64,000 nucleotides of DNA from Notospermus geniculatus (Eukaryota > Nemertea > Pilidiophora > Heteronemertea > Lineidae). Positions 47,301 to 59,300 of the stretch are shown in pieces (positions within the stretch are counted from its first letter, which is position 1; each line of letters opens with the position of its first letter). Where the stretch lies: positions 62,001-126,000 of the forward strand of contig NMRB01001242.1 in NCBI GenBank assembly GCA_002633025.1, in the 5' to 3' direction. Below the pieces are notes generated by a model. The model saw nothing but the letters and a program-made list of their open reading frames with translations, made no database searches and was not told the origin of the DNA. The translations under genes and the position numbers were made by a program.

Positions 47301-50300
47301 GTTGCACCAAGCGACCAGTCACTGTGGTCGCCCGATTAACCGAATCTCGTCTCATGATCGCTTGGGTGGTCGTCACATTGTTTGCGGAAGATTTTTGCAC
47401 TGGGTGATCTGAATGATGGTTCCAATGGCCAACGGATACCAAAGAATTTCGATCGCATCAAGAGACCAAAAATTCAACATGTTTAATTTTCGGTTGCAAA
47501 GGCGGACGTACTTTGCGACTAGTCGACCGATACAAAATCGGTGAAACTTTCATCCGCAAACAATTCCGATGCGACGCTACAATAGTCGGCGACTTCAGTC
47601 GCTTCCGGAGGTCGTCAGTCGTTTGCGGGTGGTTCACTGAAATGTTCGCAAGTGTGGTCGGAGAGGGCTTATGATACTTAACGAAATAACGAAATGACAA
47701 CGAAATAACGAAATGTACGTATTGACCTAGGGAGATATCATTTCACTTGAGCCCAGCATGAGTGTATTACTTTGCTAGCAGGCGAAATCAGCGAGTGTGC
47801 AGTGACACATGTTAGTTGTCAAACTAAATTAGGCCTACCTAAGCAGGAAGACAAACAATCCATAAACCATAATCTTTGGAGGTCAGCCGCCTCAGCCTCA
47901 TAGGACATTGATCCATCNAGTGTAGTCGGTGGTCGCATGATTTTGGTCGCAGGTGCGCGCCATGCTTTATTCAACAATCAGGTTCATGGCAGCAACGATT
48001 TGTCTAGGCCTACCTTTGTGAATTTAGGGAGCACGATAAATCGGTTGGAGCATTCTTTACGAAAGTTTTGTAAAATGTCGTTCAGAATATATTCTAACGA
48101 AAAACTTCCACTACAAATCAGGACTACATGTATCATAAAACGTCGCTATTTTATTATTTCCTCTGTCAATCTCCGTTGCTGTCCTTGGGACGGTACGGGT
48201 ACTCGTATTAATGTCCAGGAAATATAGTCGCAGGTCGTATGTTATTTCCGAAAGTGAACCATAATGGCAGAGGTGAAGTGATAAGAAAACAGACCGTCTG
48301 TGTGGTTGTCATTAAACCTTAGGCTACTCCTTCAAAACAAACCAAAACCTCACCATCAGCATAAGGTGCTGTCAGCAGTCCCCCCATATAAATCACCATG
48401 ATTTCACAGCTGATCACACGTAACTGTTGTTCCTGAAAGATCGAGTAATCCCAAGTGATTTTCGCTAAGCTAACTTGTGTCAGGTCCTAATGAACAGTAA
48501 TTGTTGATTGATAGCCCTTGGTTACGAATCATCGGATTGATATCCTCACGAGTAGGGTGGAGCAGACAGTTGGTGACCTCATTTTTACGTGATTTCAAAC
48601 TAAAGTTATCTCTTTACTTGTTTTAATTTACACATTCGTAGACAGAAAGTAACGTTCAAAAAGGTTTCTTTGGTAACGAACTCATAATCATATGTTAAAG
48701 CTGAAATCAATAGAACACAAGGTTCTCTCTCTATAGAACCTCCGAAAGGTTCAACATTTTAGCACAGGTGTTATATCTGCTAGTGTTTCTGTGGGTGAGT
48801 GTGTCCCCCTTTTTGTTTGGGAAACCCTGGCAGGTAGATCGACATGTTTCTCTGTGTGTCGTCTATTGTCAAATCGCCGCTTATTCCGTCAGACAATAGG
48901 AGGGGAACACTCACAGATGGGGAACACTGGCAGATGTTACACCGGTGGGTGTGGGAATTCTGGTGATACCAAAGGGACTTTGTGAAACCTTATATTTGGA
49001 AGGGTTGTGCTCCATGCGCGTGTGTGCACATGTACGTACTTATTTTGCATTGACTGAGAAAATAAAATGGAAATATCTCTTGTCCTGATAATCAAATAGA
49101 CGATATCTCATGCTGGAAAGGTTCAATGAAAGAATCCTTGCAAAATCAGGTTGTTTCCTTTCCAGGATTCAGTGATCCGTACTGTATGTTGGGGATTATG
49201 CCCGGCCGTAAAGCGTCGGCTGCCCGTTTGGACATCAACGAGGGAGGATCGCTCTCTTCGGATGAGGAACTCAAACCGAAAGAAAAGAAAAGCGCGTTGA
49301 AAAAGTTCTCTCAGAGCATCAAGAGGAAGAAAGAGAAACACACCGTAGTCAAGGATATTTTACCAGCGAAATATATCAAAAGCACGACCGTGAGGCCTTG
49401 TACGCTGAATCCGGTTTGGAATGAGAAATTCCGATTGTAAGTCCGAAAGCTACTCGTCCCCTAATGAATAAAAGCCGTACGGTCCATCCGTGCACTAATT
49501 CAGAATGTAGGAAAGTCTCCCACGCCTGCGACAATCCTTTGTATCAGCCTGTCGTCAATAGGAGCTGTCAGCGAGTTGACCACTAGGTGTCACTACAGCC
49601 CAATTCAATGCATGTAGTGGACCCAGTCATTATTGATCGAGCAGCAATCACATACATTTTCCTGTACATTGGTCCGCTAGACCTTTGCTGCCGTCTGTTG
49701 GCAATGTGCGCGGCTGACTGCTCCTATTCTGTTTGCTATGTTTCTTTAGCTATACCCCTGGCAATATTGGTTCACGTAGTGACTATTATTTTCATAGCGG
49801 TAGTTTTGCCCGATTCACTCTTCGTTTGCGCGGTTATTCACGTTAGCATAACCAGGGCTTCGCACTCACCAGGAAAATTTTAATTGGGAGGTTGAAGATT
49901 GGAAACCAATAAAATCGGATAACCTTCGATGAAAATGAACTTTTAGTGAATGACCTAAATAAGGTAAAAGTAGATATCCATTTGCTGCTTCGTATTTCTT
50001 CTGGGGCGAAAAGATTCATTAGTTAACCTAAAAATTGCGTTTGTGGCCCTGTGAATTCGCGATATCCAATTCATGGCAGAATGAAGGTTACAATAAACTA
50101 GCCGCTTTCTGAGAGAAGGTATGAATTATCAATGTAGATAACTGTTATGAAAGGTCTTGTTAAAAATCAACACGCCTAGCCTGCCGCCCCTGTGAATAAT
50201 AGGGAGTTTTCGCCAACGCGAACGCCAAACCCATTGTTCGATGCCACGAAGAGAGCACCGAACAAAAGGATAGACGTTTGCGTTGGCGTTTCGGGGGCTT

Positions 50301-53300
50301 TGCGAAAACTCCCTAATGAGTCGTTCATGACCACGTGGATGAACAATGCTGGCAAAATATAGCCGTCGAGTGTAATCGCCTGCTGGATATAGCACTACCT
50401 GGATTCTACGAGTAGCATGCCATACTTCTCTGGTGACAAACTAATGAACTATCTTGGTATTGGGTGTTTCAGAATTTCTAAAATGGTACATGAAGTAACC
50501 CATGCCCCTCAATTGCAATAATGTTTTCGATATTAACGTCACTACGTGAACCTTGCCGCCACCAGGCTTGTCATAATCTAATTTCAAACATAATCCTTCA
50601 ATCCCCTTCTCCTTCTCTGACATGTACTTTATGAGAAGAGGTGATCGGTAAACCAGTGAGCACGTGCGACGCTTTCTTGCACACGATGTTTGCTTAAATC
50701 TTTAGGTGTTGACGAAGACGTTCTCTCTCTTTTCCAGTGACTTGGACGATCCAAAAGCGGACAGACTTCATCTTGATATCTGGTATGTTCTTGTTAATTA
50801 TTAAAGTAAAGAAGAAGGGTTCGGCACTTCAAATTCTGCTTCTCTGCTTTGTCCCTTTACATTCATTGCTACATGTACTAAAGCATTTCTTCTTAATGCT
50901 TTGTATTGAAGATAATAAAGAAACCAGTTTCATAGAATTATTCAATACGGAAAATTCTGCAACCAAAAAGCGACGGGTTACTTTCTTTCCATAATGCCCG
51001 ATTTTTTGTATGGGCATTTTGAATTTTTTTGATGAAAATAATTGGGTGGGTATAGGAATTGCATTACCGTATTGATGATATCAGACGATCAAATTTAGAT
51101 CAAAACCTAACATTTGGTGATATCTCTCTGAAATGCTCTGAACCCTCTGAATCAGCAGATGATCGATCCCGAAACGATTTCCGAACTTACCATCGGGCGT
51201 GCCTTCGGATATCAGTTCAATGACAAATCATATGCTCTTATGAAGTAATTACTAGTAAGGTTCATCAGTCCGTACCAATCGTCGGTCTGTGGTTTTGAAA
51301 TTGGACAAAATTAGGTATGTCAACCACCAATGGGAATTGATTGACTCTCTGTTGTTCGGTAGAACCCCTCCCCTTCATCAGGGCACATTGTACTCAATTG
51401 TCAAAAAAGGAGAAAAATGATTTACGGCAATTTGCTAGTCAGTTGAACATTCCCCCTGGCCTAAGGAATGTATCATCAGAAGGTAACTTTTCAGAGCACG
51501 TGGTGCGAATACTACTTCCCCTAGTCTTAGGCCTGCTAATGCAATATCGTCACAAATTGTCCGCTTCATGGTTACCAGGTGGTGTTGTACGTCTGTTGTA
51601 CGACTGGGCTATAAGCTTGGAGAAGACAACGGGCATTCTTCCACTCTACTCCCTCAAATCCGGACACCCTAATCTGAGAGCCAAAGAGCCAAGATCCAAG
51701 AGCCAAAGAGCCAAGTTTTGTAGACACCCGGTAGGCCTAAGCCTGTCGTGCACTCAAATCAAATTCGCAACTGCCCTATTTAGCGGGGGGGGGGGGGGAA
51801 GNGGGGTAGGAAGCAGCTGCCCCTCCTCCAGAGCCAACTGGGCCTAAAAAACGTACGCCTATTATTTTAATGCATTTTGGGGAATGGCAAAAAGGGTAGG
51901 CTATTACCCCTGCAAGAAAGGCTTTTGCCCAAGAAGCTATACGTATACCGGTAAATACGCCCAGAAGCTAAAAAGTCTTTACCCAACATTATTTTTTTAA
52001 ATTTTAATTTTTTAAAATTTTGGCTCTTGGCTCTTTGGCTCTTGGCTCTCAGATTAGGGTGTCCCCTCAAATCCTGCTTTCTACAACTGTGCGGTTCATC
52101 TTAATACTACATCGACGGTAGTGACTTTATGGAAGGACTATTGTGTCATCTATGCAAGTTCGTTCACGAATGGCTGTAATTATGGTTTCCGATCTCAAGA
52201 TCGGAAACCATATTGTGTTTGGTCATGGTGTCTGTCTGTCTGTGTGTCTGTCTGTCTGTCTGTCTGTTCAGTCTGTCACACCTGTAACTTTGTTCCTGCA
52301 AGAGCTACAGACCTGATGTGACCTACCCCCAAGTAACATGACCTGAGCTACAAGATGGAATGAAAATTTCAGGTCTCCGATACCTGGTTCATTGAAATTG
52401 AAGTTGAGATTTTGTCTGTCACACTTTTGTTTCTTGAATAACTTGTCTCCAAGGCCAGCTAGAGCACTAGTAACAAGTTCCTTCCCTATGTTTATGACTC
52501 TTGGCAAGATACTGGCATCAACGAACTTATTGTCCAGTGTCAGTATCATAATGATATTGATATATCAAATTTGATATTTTGACATATCGGGAAATCTGCC
52601 ACAGTAAGCAACTTGAAACTGGTATCACAACATCATAGCTCATCCACGGATGTTATTCAACTGAAATTTTCTGTTTGCACCTGCTCGGTCGCATGATATT
52701 TGCTGATATCATGGTGAGATTTGATATTCAAATTTGATAACATGACATAAGTCAGAATCTCGTGATGGTAGAAGCCTAAAACCTTCACCTATACCTAGGT
52801 TATCAAGGATGAGCGTTCAGATTACGCAATGACCTTGAAGGTCAGAGGTCAAGGTCAAGGTCAAACAGTTCTAAAGCGCAAATCTCCTCGGAATTTCACG
52901 AGAAAACGAATTAGAAGCCTGAATTAACCATCCCCGACAGGCTTATATNNNNNNNNNNNNNNNNNNNNNNNNNNNNNNNNNNNNNNNNNNNNNNNNNNNN
53001 NNNNNNNNNNNNNNNNNNNNNNNNNNNNNNNNNNNNNNNNNNNNNNNNNNNNNNNNNNNNNNNNNNNNNNNNNNNNNNNNNNNNNNNNNNNNNNNNNNNN
53101 NNNNNNNNNNNNNNNNNNCATTACTCCATGTCAGTCGCTCCTTTTGTGGTTGAGAGGCTAATAAATATTCACGACTGGGTAATGCTAAAACCCTGTGCCT
53201 TGAGTGCCTGGAACGAATGGCAAGAACTGGGAAAACCATTTTACAAAATCATCTGTAACTTTGCTTTAAATGGGAATTTTAGCATTCCGAAAATTTTCAT

Positions 53301-56300
53301 GTGTCCAGAAACAGACTGGCTTCAAAACCGTGCCAGTTTTAACCCGAACAAGTGAGTATTAAAAAAAAATGATATTTTGGCCAAATTTCAAACTTTTGCC
53401 AAAAACACAGTTGTGTAATGATCTCAAGTTTTATGGTGTTAAAAGGTGTCCTAGTGGCCCTAGATTATGCGCATGAAAAGAAAACGTGGCTATGAAAAAT
53501 ATTCATTGAGATATGCCGGAAAATTAGCTGGGCAATTATTATTGACTAAGGGTGTACATTAAATCTTTGTTAGCTCCAGCATTATCTGTTCGAACATAGC
53601 AAACTCACAGAGCTGAAGCTGCAGCATGTGGGACTGCACTGAGACTATTGATCTGCAAAAAAATGTGGAAAACCGCCATTATACCATTGTAGGGAAGAAT
53701 TGCTGTAGGCCTTATAGGCGGGTTACTGTATGAACTCCTATCTTACGTAGCCTTGCTAATTGCAACGCATACAGCTTTGTTGCACTCTGTCAGATCTAAT
53801 GTTGCCTTAAGCCTCGCTTATGTCGCCCTACGCTGTGATAGAAACAGCGTCAACAAGTTGCAACTGGTAACTTATGTCGCCACCGACAAGAAAAATACCG
53901 ATCGGTCGCAACTACCTAGAACTAGTTTATCGCCGTCTTTTGAGTGCTTATGTCGACACAGATTTCCTTTGATTTTAAAGCCTCGCTTATGTCGCCCTAC
54001 GCTGTGATAGAAACAGCGTCAACAAGTTGCAACTGATAACTTATGTCGCCACCGAGTAGAAAAATACCGATCGGTCGCAACTACCTGGAACTAGTTTCTC
54101 GCCGTCAATTGAGTGCTTATGTCGACAAAGATTTCCTTTGATTTTAAGTGACGTGGTGATTAGGTCACGTGGTCACGTTAGGCCACGTGGAATGTAAAGC
54201 GAATTTCATTGGCTGTCTTCAGGATACAGTTGTCAACTAGTCGCTGAAGTTGAACATGTGCGACTTTCAGGATCTGGATATTTTTAGTTTGCAACTAGTT
54301 GGCAACTAGTTACTCTCTGACGCTTGAGAGCTTATGTCACCTAGTAGTTGTGACTAATTAGTTCCAACTACGCGCCGATTATCAGTTGCCAACTAGTTCT
54401 GACTGTACGTAAGGGCGACATAAGCGAGGCTTTAGTGACGTGGTGATTAGGTCACGTGGTCACGTTAGGCCACGTGGAATGTAAAGCGAATTTCATTGGT
54501 TGTCTTCAGGATACAGTTGTCAACTAGTCGCTGAAGTTGAACATGTGCGACTTTCAGGATCTGGATATTTTTAGTTTGCTACTAGTTGGCAACTAGTTAC
54601 TCTCTTACGCCCGAGAGCTTATGTCACCTAGTAGTTGTGACTAATTAGTTCCAACTACGCGCCGATTATCAGTTGCCAACTAGTTCTGACTGTAGGGCGA
54701 CATAAGCGAGGCGTTTTGTGTAGGCTACGCGTACAGCTGTCACTGACTTAGGAAGGACTAAAATAGCCTACTAGTATACCATAGAATAGATACATGTGCG
54801 GATTGCAGCTCTACCGATACATGAGCTTTCGCGCCCAAATGTGACTGACTCGGCGACTTTGTGGTTAGTACGGTTCCATCGGTCCCGCATGTCGTCAAGT
54901 CTGCGGTTTTCCGGATTATAGGTTGTTCCTAAATTTATTCAATGACATTTCTTTCCTCACCGCATGCAGAAAACATGGATTCAAAAACGTTTTGGGGGAA
55001 GACTTTCCCAGAGCTTCAATAAATTTTTCAATAGCGTATAATCAGAAGGGGTCAGGAGCTGCTCTACATGGGTTATTTACATATGAATACTACTCATGTC
55101 ATGTATTGTCAGAGGGTGTCTTCACTAAAACTGGTCTCATTTCTGCACCTTTTGAGATATTTCGAAAATTCTTTTTGCCTCGGATACCTTTTATCATGAT
55201 TTTCCGCAAAGCTATCACAAAAAATCATTTTTGCACCATTTTGAGCCACTAATTAGCCAGTTAAAGCTAGCAAATGATGAATATTTTGAGAAATCCCTCT
55301 GCAGCCCTCGGAGCAACTTTGATACACCATGTGTCCAAAGGCTGGCCTCTCAAACCTAATTGCATGCAAATGGCGTCAAGACTACTGAAAAATAAACGGT
55401 AGTAATTAACCTTCGTTAATTAGTGGAACTGTACTTAGTATCATGTTGCGTTTTACATGAATCGACAGATACGTTTATCATAGAAAAGAAAACCAAGATA
55501 TTTCCCAATATCCTCGATTTATGCAGCATTGATTTCCATGACCGCAAAAGTTTCGCTTTTGTATCGGTAGACCTTAAAGCCTCAGAGTATTGAATTTTAC
55601 GGTATTTTCAAAGTGTTAGGAGACTGCAGGTAGAGGTCTCATAGCCTCGTGAAGGGCCCCAAAATGTTTGCCTTTACATTTGCCTTTACATGTTTGTTTA
55701 CATTTTACACTACACTAACGTCGGAGGACGTAAGCGCTTTCTGAATTCAATACAGTGCGGCTTTAAGGCTGAGCTCCGTCGATTCTTTAAAACCTCTATT
55801 CGGAGAAAATGTTCGTCAAAACATGTACAGCGAAATTACGAAAATAACAACGCGTGAACAACGCCTTGATGTTAAGAGAAAATAATATAGCCTATTCACT
55901 ATCTGGTAATACACCTACAAGTGAAACACAACTCAGGATTTGTATAGAAAAACGCTGGTCTTTCCCGTTACAATGAATATTCCTCCCAAAGGATATTTCT
56001 TCGCAACTGTGTTGGTGGTTTCCAATTTTATGTTGCACCTGCGCCTGTAAAGTACCTGCTCCAACATCAGAATGAACTGTAGCCTTTAGTGCTTTTTTCT
56101 TGTATATCTACATGTAATGGCATCGAATCTGCACGCCTGGGCGACATAAATTCACGAAGTACCTGATTGAACATCTTGTAATTTTTAAAGGTGTCTCGAT
56201 TGCCTCATTAAAAACGCACAAAGACAGAAAAGATTTCTTTCGTCGGCATTTTGAATAGATCTTCTGAGTGTAAAACTTAAAACTATACATATAGAGGAGT

Positions 56301-59300
56301 GTGGCTACTCGTGAGGTTATAAAATGAGTAAAAGGTGGTCAGACTGCTGTTAAACGTTGACGTGTAGGTCGGCGTAAATTTGGCACTGGCACAGAATTTT
56401 CAGAAAATGGATATTATAACCAACCTCTCAGAGATACATTTAAAAAAAATGATATACAACTCCACTCCCTCTACAAAGCAGTAACTGATGCAGCAGCATC
56501 TCGTCTAAATCCCGCGAATGGACTCCCGGCGGAAATTTACGCGAATTTCGAAGTACCACATCTATATAAAAATACGGCACGTTTCGGCGTTCTTATGTTA
56601 GCTACAAAATGACAAATACGCCTAGCGGTCAAATATCAGAATAGAATCCAAACATCCATTTTAATTCTTCTTCTCTTCGTAAATTTCTTGTCCTGAAGGC
56701 ATCATCTCGGTTCAGGATTATGGAAGCACGACCGTGACTTGAAGGAGTGCAATTCCTTTCGTAAATTGATATTCTGAAAAATCATCGATTTGGCATCTGA
56801 CTAATAAAACACGAAGGGCGAGACAATGAACGATGATCAGGTTGATGTAGATGGCAGCCGTTCATCGAAATTCCCCTCGTCGTGAATATAGCGTGCTGGA
56901 GGTCCAACTCCGAATGCTGCATTTGGTTCTGTTCCCGTTCAATATTGTTTTAATCAACCACATTGTGACTTGCTTTGAACCAATCATTACTCTTAAATCT
57001 TTGTTATGTCAGCGCCACATGTTTGTGTATGTTTGAAGAAGTGAAGTGTCGAATGATGGAATTACCGGGTCGTCAAGTGACCAGCATAGCAAACCTATAG
57101 CCTTGGTTACACCTGTCTGAAAAAGCCCGGACTTCTTGTGCATGTGTGCGGCATGTATGGGTTTTAAAAGCCCGGGATTTATTTATACACGGCGATTCAT
57201 AGGTGTAAACTCAAAAAGCCCGTGCTGAGCCCGGACTTATATTTAGTGTAAACAAGGCTTTTGAAGGATGGAATGGTATTAAGCAGTCCCTCCTACATAC
57301 AGGCGCGGATAGACGTAAGATAAAAGACAAAACCCAGGGAAACAAAACACCATCGTTCTATGACATATTGGCTTGACCTTCGAACATTTGAATTTTCATT
57401 TTTCGCAGGGACCATGACGAGGAGGTGTCTGTTTTTGAAGCAGCTAGCAAGCTGAATGAGATTCAGAGTTTCAAGGGCCTAGGAAGAGTTTTCAAGCAGA
57501 TAGCGCAATCTGCACGTGCTGGAGAAGACGGAGCAGTGGATGACTTTCTTGGTTGTGTCAACATACCACTTGATGTAAGTATCTAGCGTTCTTGAAGCGG
57601 CTAATTCATATAACTCATTGCAACAGCACAAGTGTTACATCAGACATCTTGGGTTGAATATGGCGTACGTTAGAGTCATCTGCTATGCCCAAGCCCACTA
57701 TCCAAAGCAGAAACGGTACCGGTACCGTATTATCACATCTTGTCCAGACAAGGCTATCGACTCCGTATGAACTCCGTCTTTAGCCTTGTCCGAATAGTGT
57801 CATCTTTTCCGTTAATGCATAAATTATTAATGAACCTAACCCCTACTTGACCCCGCCTCCAAGCCAATCAGAACTTGTGAAACAAATCACCGTTGGACAC
57901 TTTCTTCACGCTCGAATTTGTAACACGGATTTTGATTGGCGCGTGGATTTTCCTTCGCGCCCCGATGATTGGCTGAGGCTGTCACCACCTCAGAAACGGG
58001 AAATGTGGTGGATTCGAACCAGGCTAGATGACCGTCAGGACAGATAGACTGGTGAGAACCAGATGTATTATCATGGACCTCACAGCAACGTGTTACCACA
58101 GCAATCTGGGAGCTTGACTCATAACCCCAAAATAGGCCCACTTCATCCGAATAACCTTTTCCTTTGCAGTGCATTCCCTCGACAGGCATTGACAAATTCT
58201 TTGACCTTGAAGGTCGATCAAATAGGTCAAATGTCGAAGGTCAGATAAGGTTGAAGCTGAACCTGGCTACGAGGGAGGACAGGGGCGTGTCTGAAGAAGA
58301 TAATTGGACTGACATCAAACAACATGAGGATCTTTACTGCATTTTTATAGAGCATGAGATACGGAAATACCAGGTAAGATTACATCAGTAGGCAACCCAC
58401 TCCGGCAGTGATTATTTAATTTTGTATTGAAAGTCTGTTAATTACCTGTTGTCAGTTCATGTAGTTGCCGTAATAACTGTAATTATTTCTTCGAAGATTT
58501 TTATCAGTCACATTATTCCAAAATTATGGCGCCAGGCGAATGTGATCTTAGGTACTGAGGTGCATTTTTGCCTCTGAATCGTATTTTCGTTGCTAACTGA
58601 TCACAGCGCTGTTTCGCAAATCTGACGAAATACGAAGTACGAAATACGAAATTGGACTTCACTTCCATGACGTAATGTATTTCGGGAGATGGTTGGTACC
58701 ACGAATATCGCCTGCTGTAAGAGCGTCTTTTAGCGTATGACGTTAGACCGATAGAGTTACGGTGTATATTAAACTTCGAAAGTTATCTTTCGTTTCCACT
58801 TCGTACATGTAGCTACGAAGTGGAAATTTAAAAATTCAAGATGCACCAAAACTCTCTTGGTCTTACATGATGTGCTAAAAGACGCACTGGCAGATGGGAC
58901 ATTTGTGGTACCAACCATCTCCAGATATATATTACGTCATGGAAATGAAGTATAATTTCGTATTTCGTACTTAGTGTTTCGTCAGATTTGCGAAACCTCA
59001 CTATTATTGCACGTGGAGTTAATCGAAACATCCAATCTTCCATGATAAAGCTTTTAAGTAATTTCCTGATTTTTTAAGTCATCTGCGCAGTTACATTTAT
59101 CTTGCCAACACGGCTCTTCCTATGTCTCCGTGCTCGCGTCCGCATTGTCGTCTTTTGAATGGAAATGTATTAAAATGTCATACTAACTTATAACGGCTGA
59201 TAATGTTATTGGAAGCCCCTAGTTATGTCTGATACTGTCAATAAAGTTTAAAGCTGTTGTCCCTCCGCAAGGCATTATTTACATTAAAATTAATCACTTA

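Noticed and set aside
49587-49883. 98-codon hydrophobic frame resembling a small membrane protein
   Set aside because: It sits in intron D-E of the BAIAP3-like gene, has no family match, and hydrophobicity follows from T-rich sequence.
51341-51847. 168-codon frame, the longest in the window
   Set aside because: Its second half is the arm and G-run of the Mutator-like element at 51662-52064, and it lies in intron E-F; no motif in the first half.
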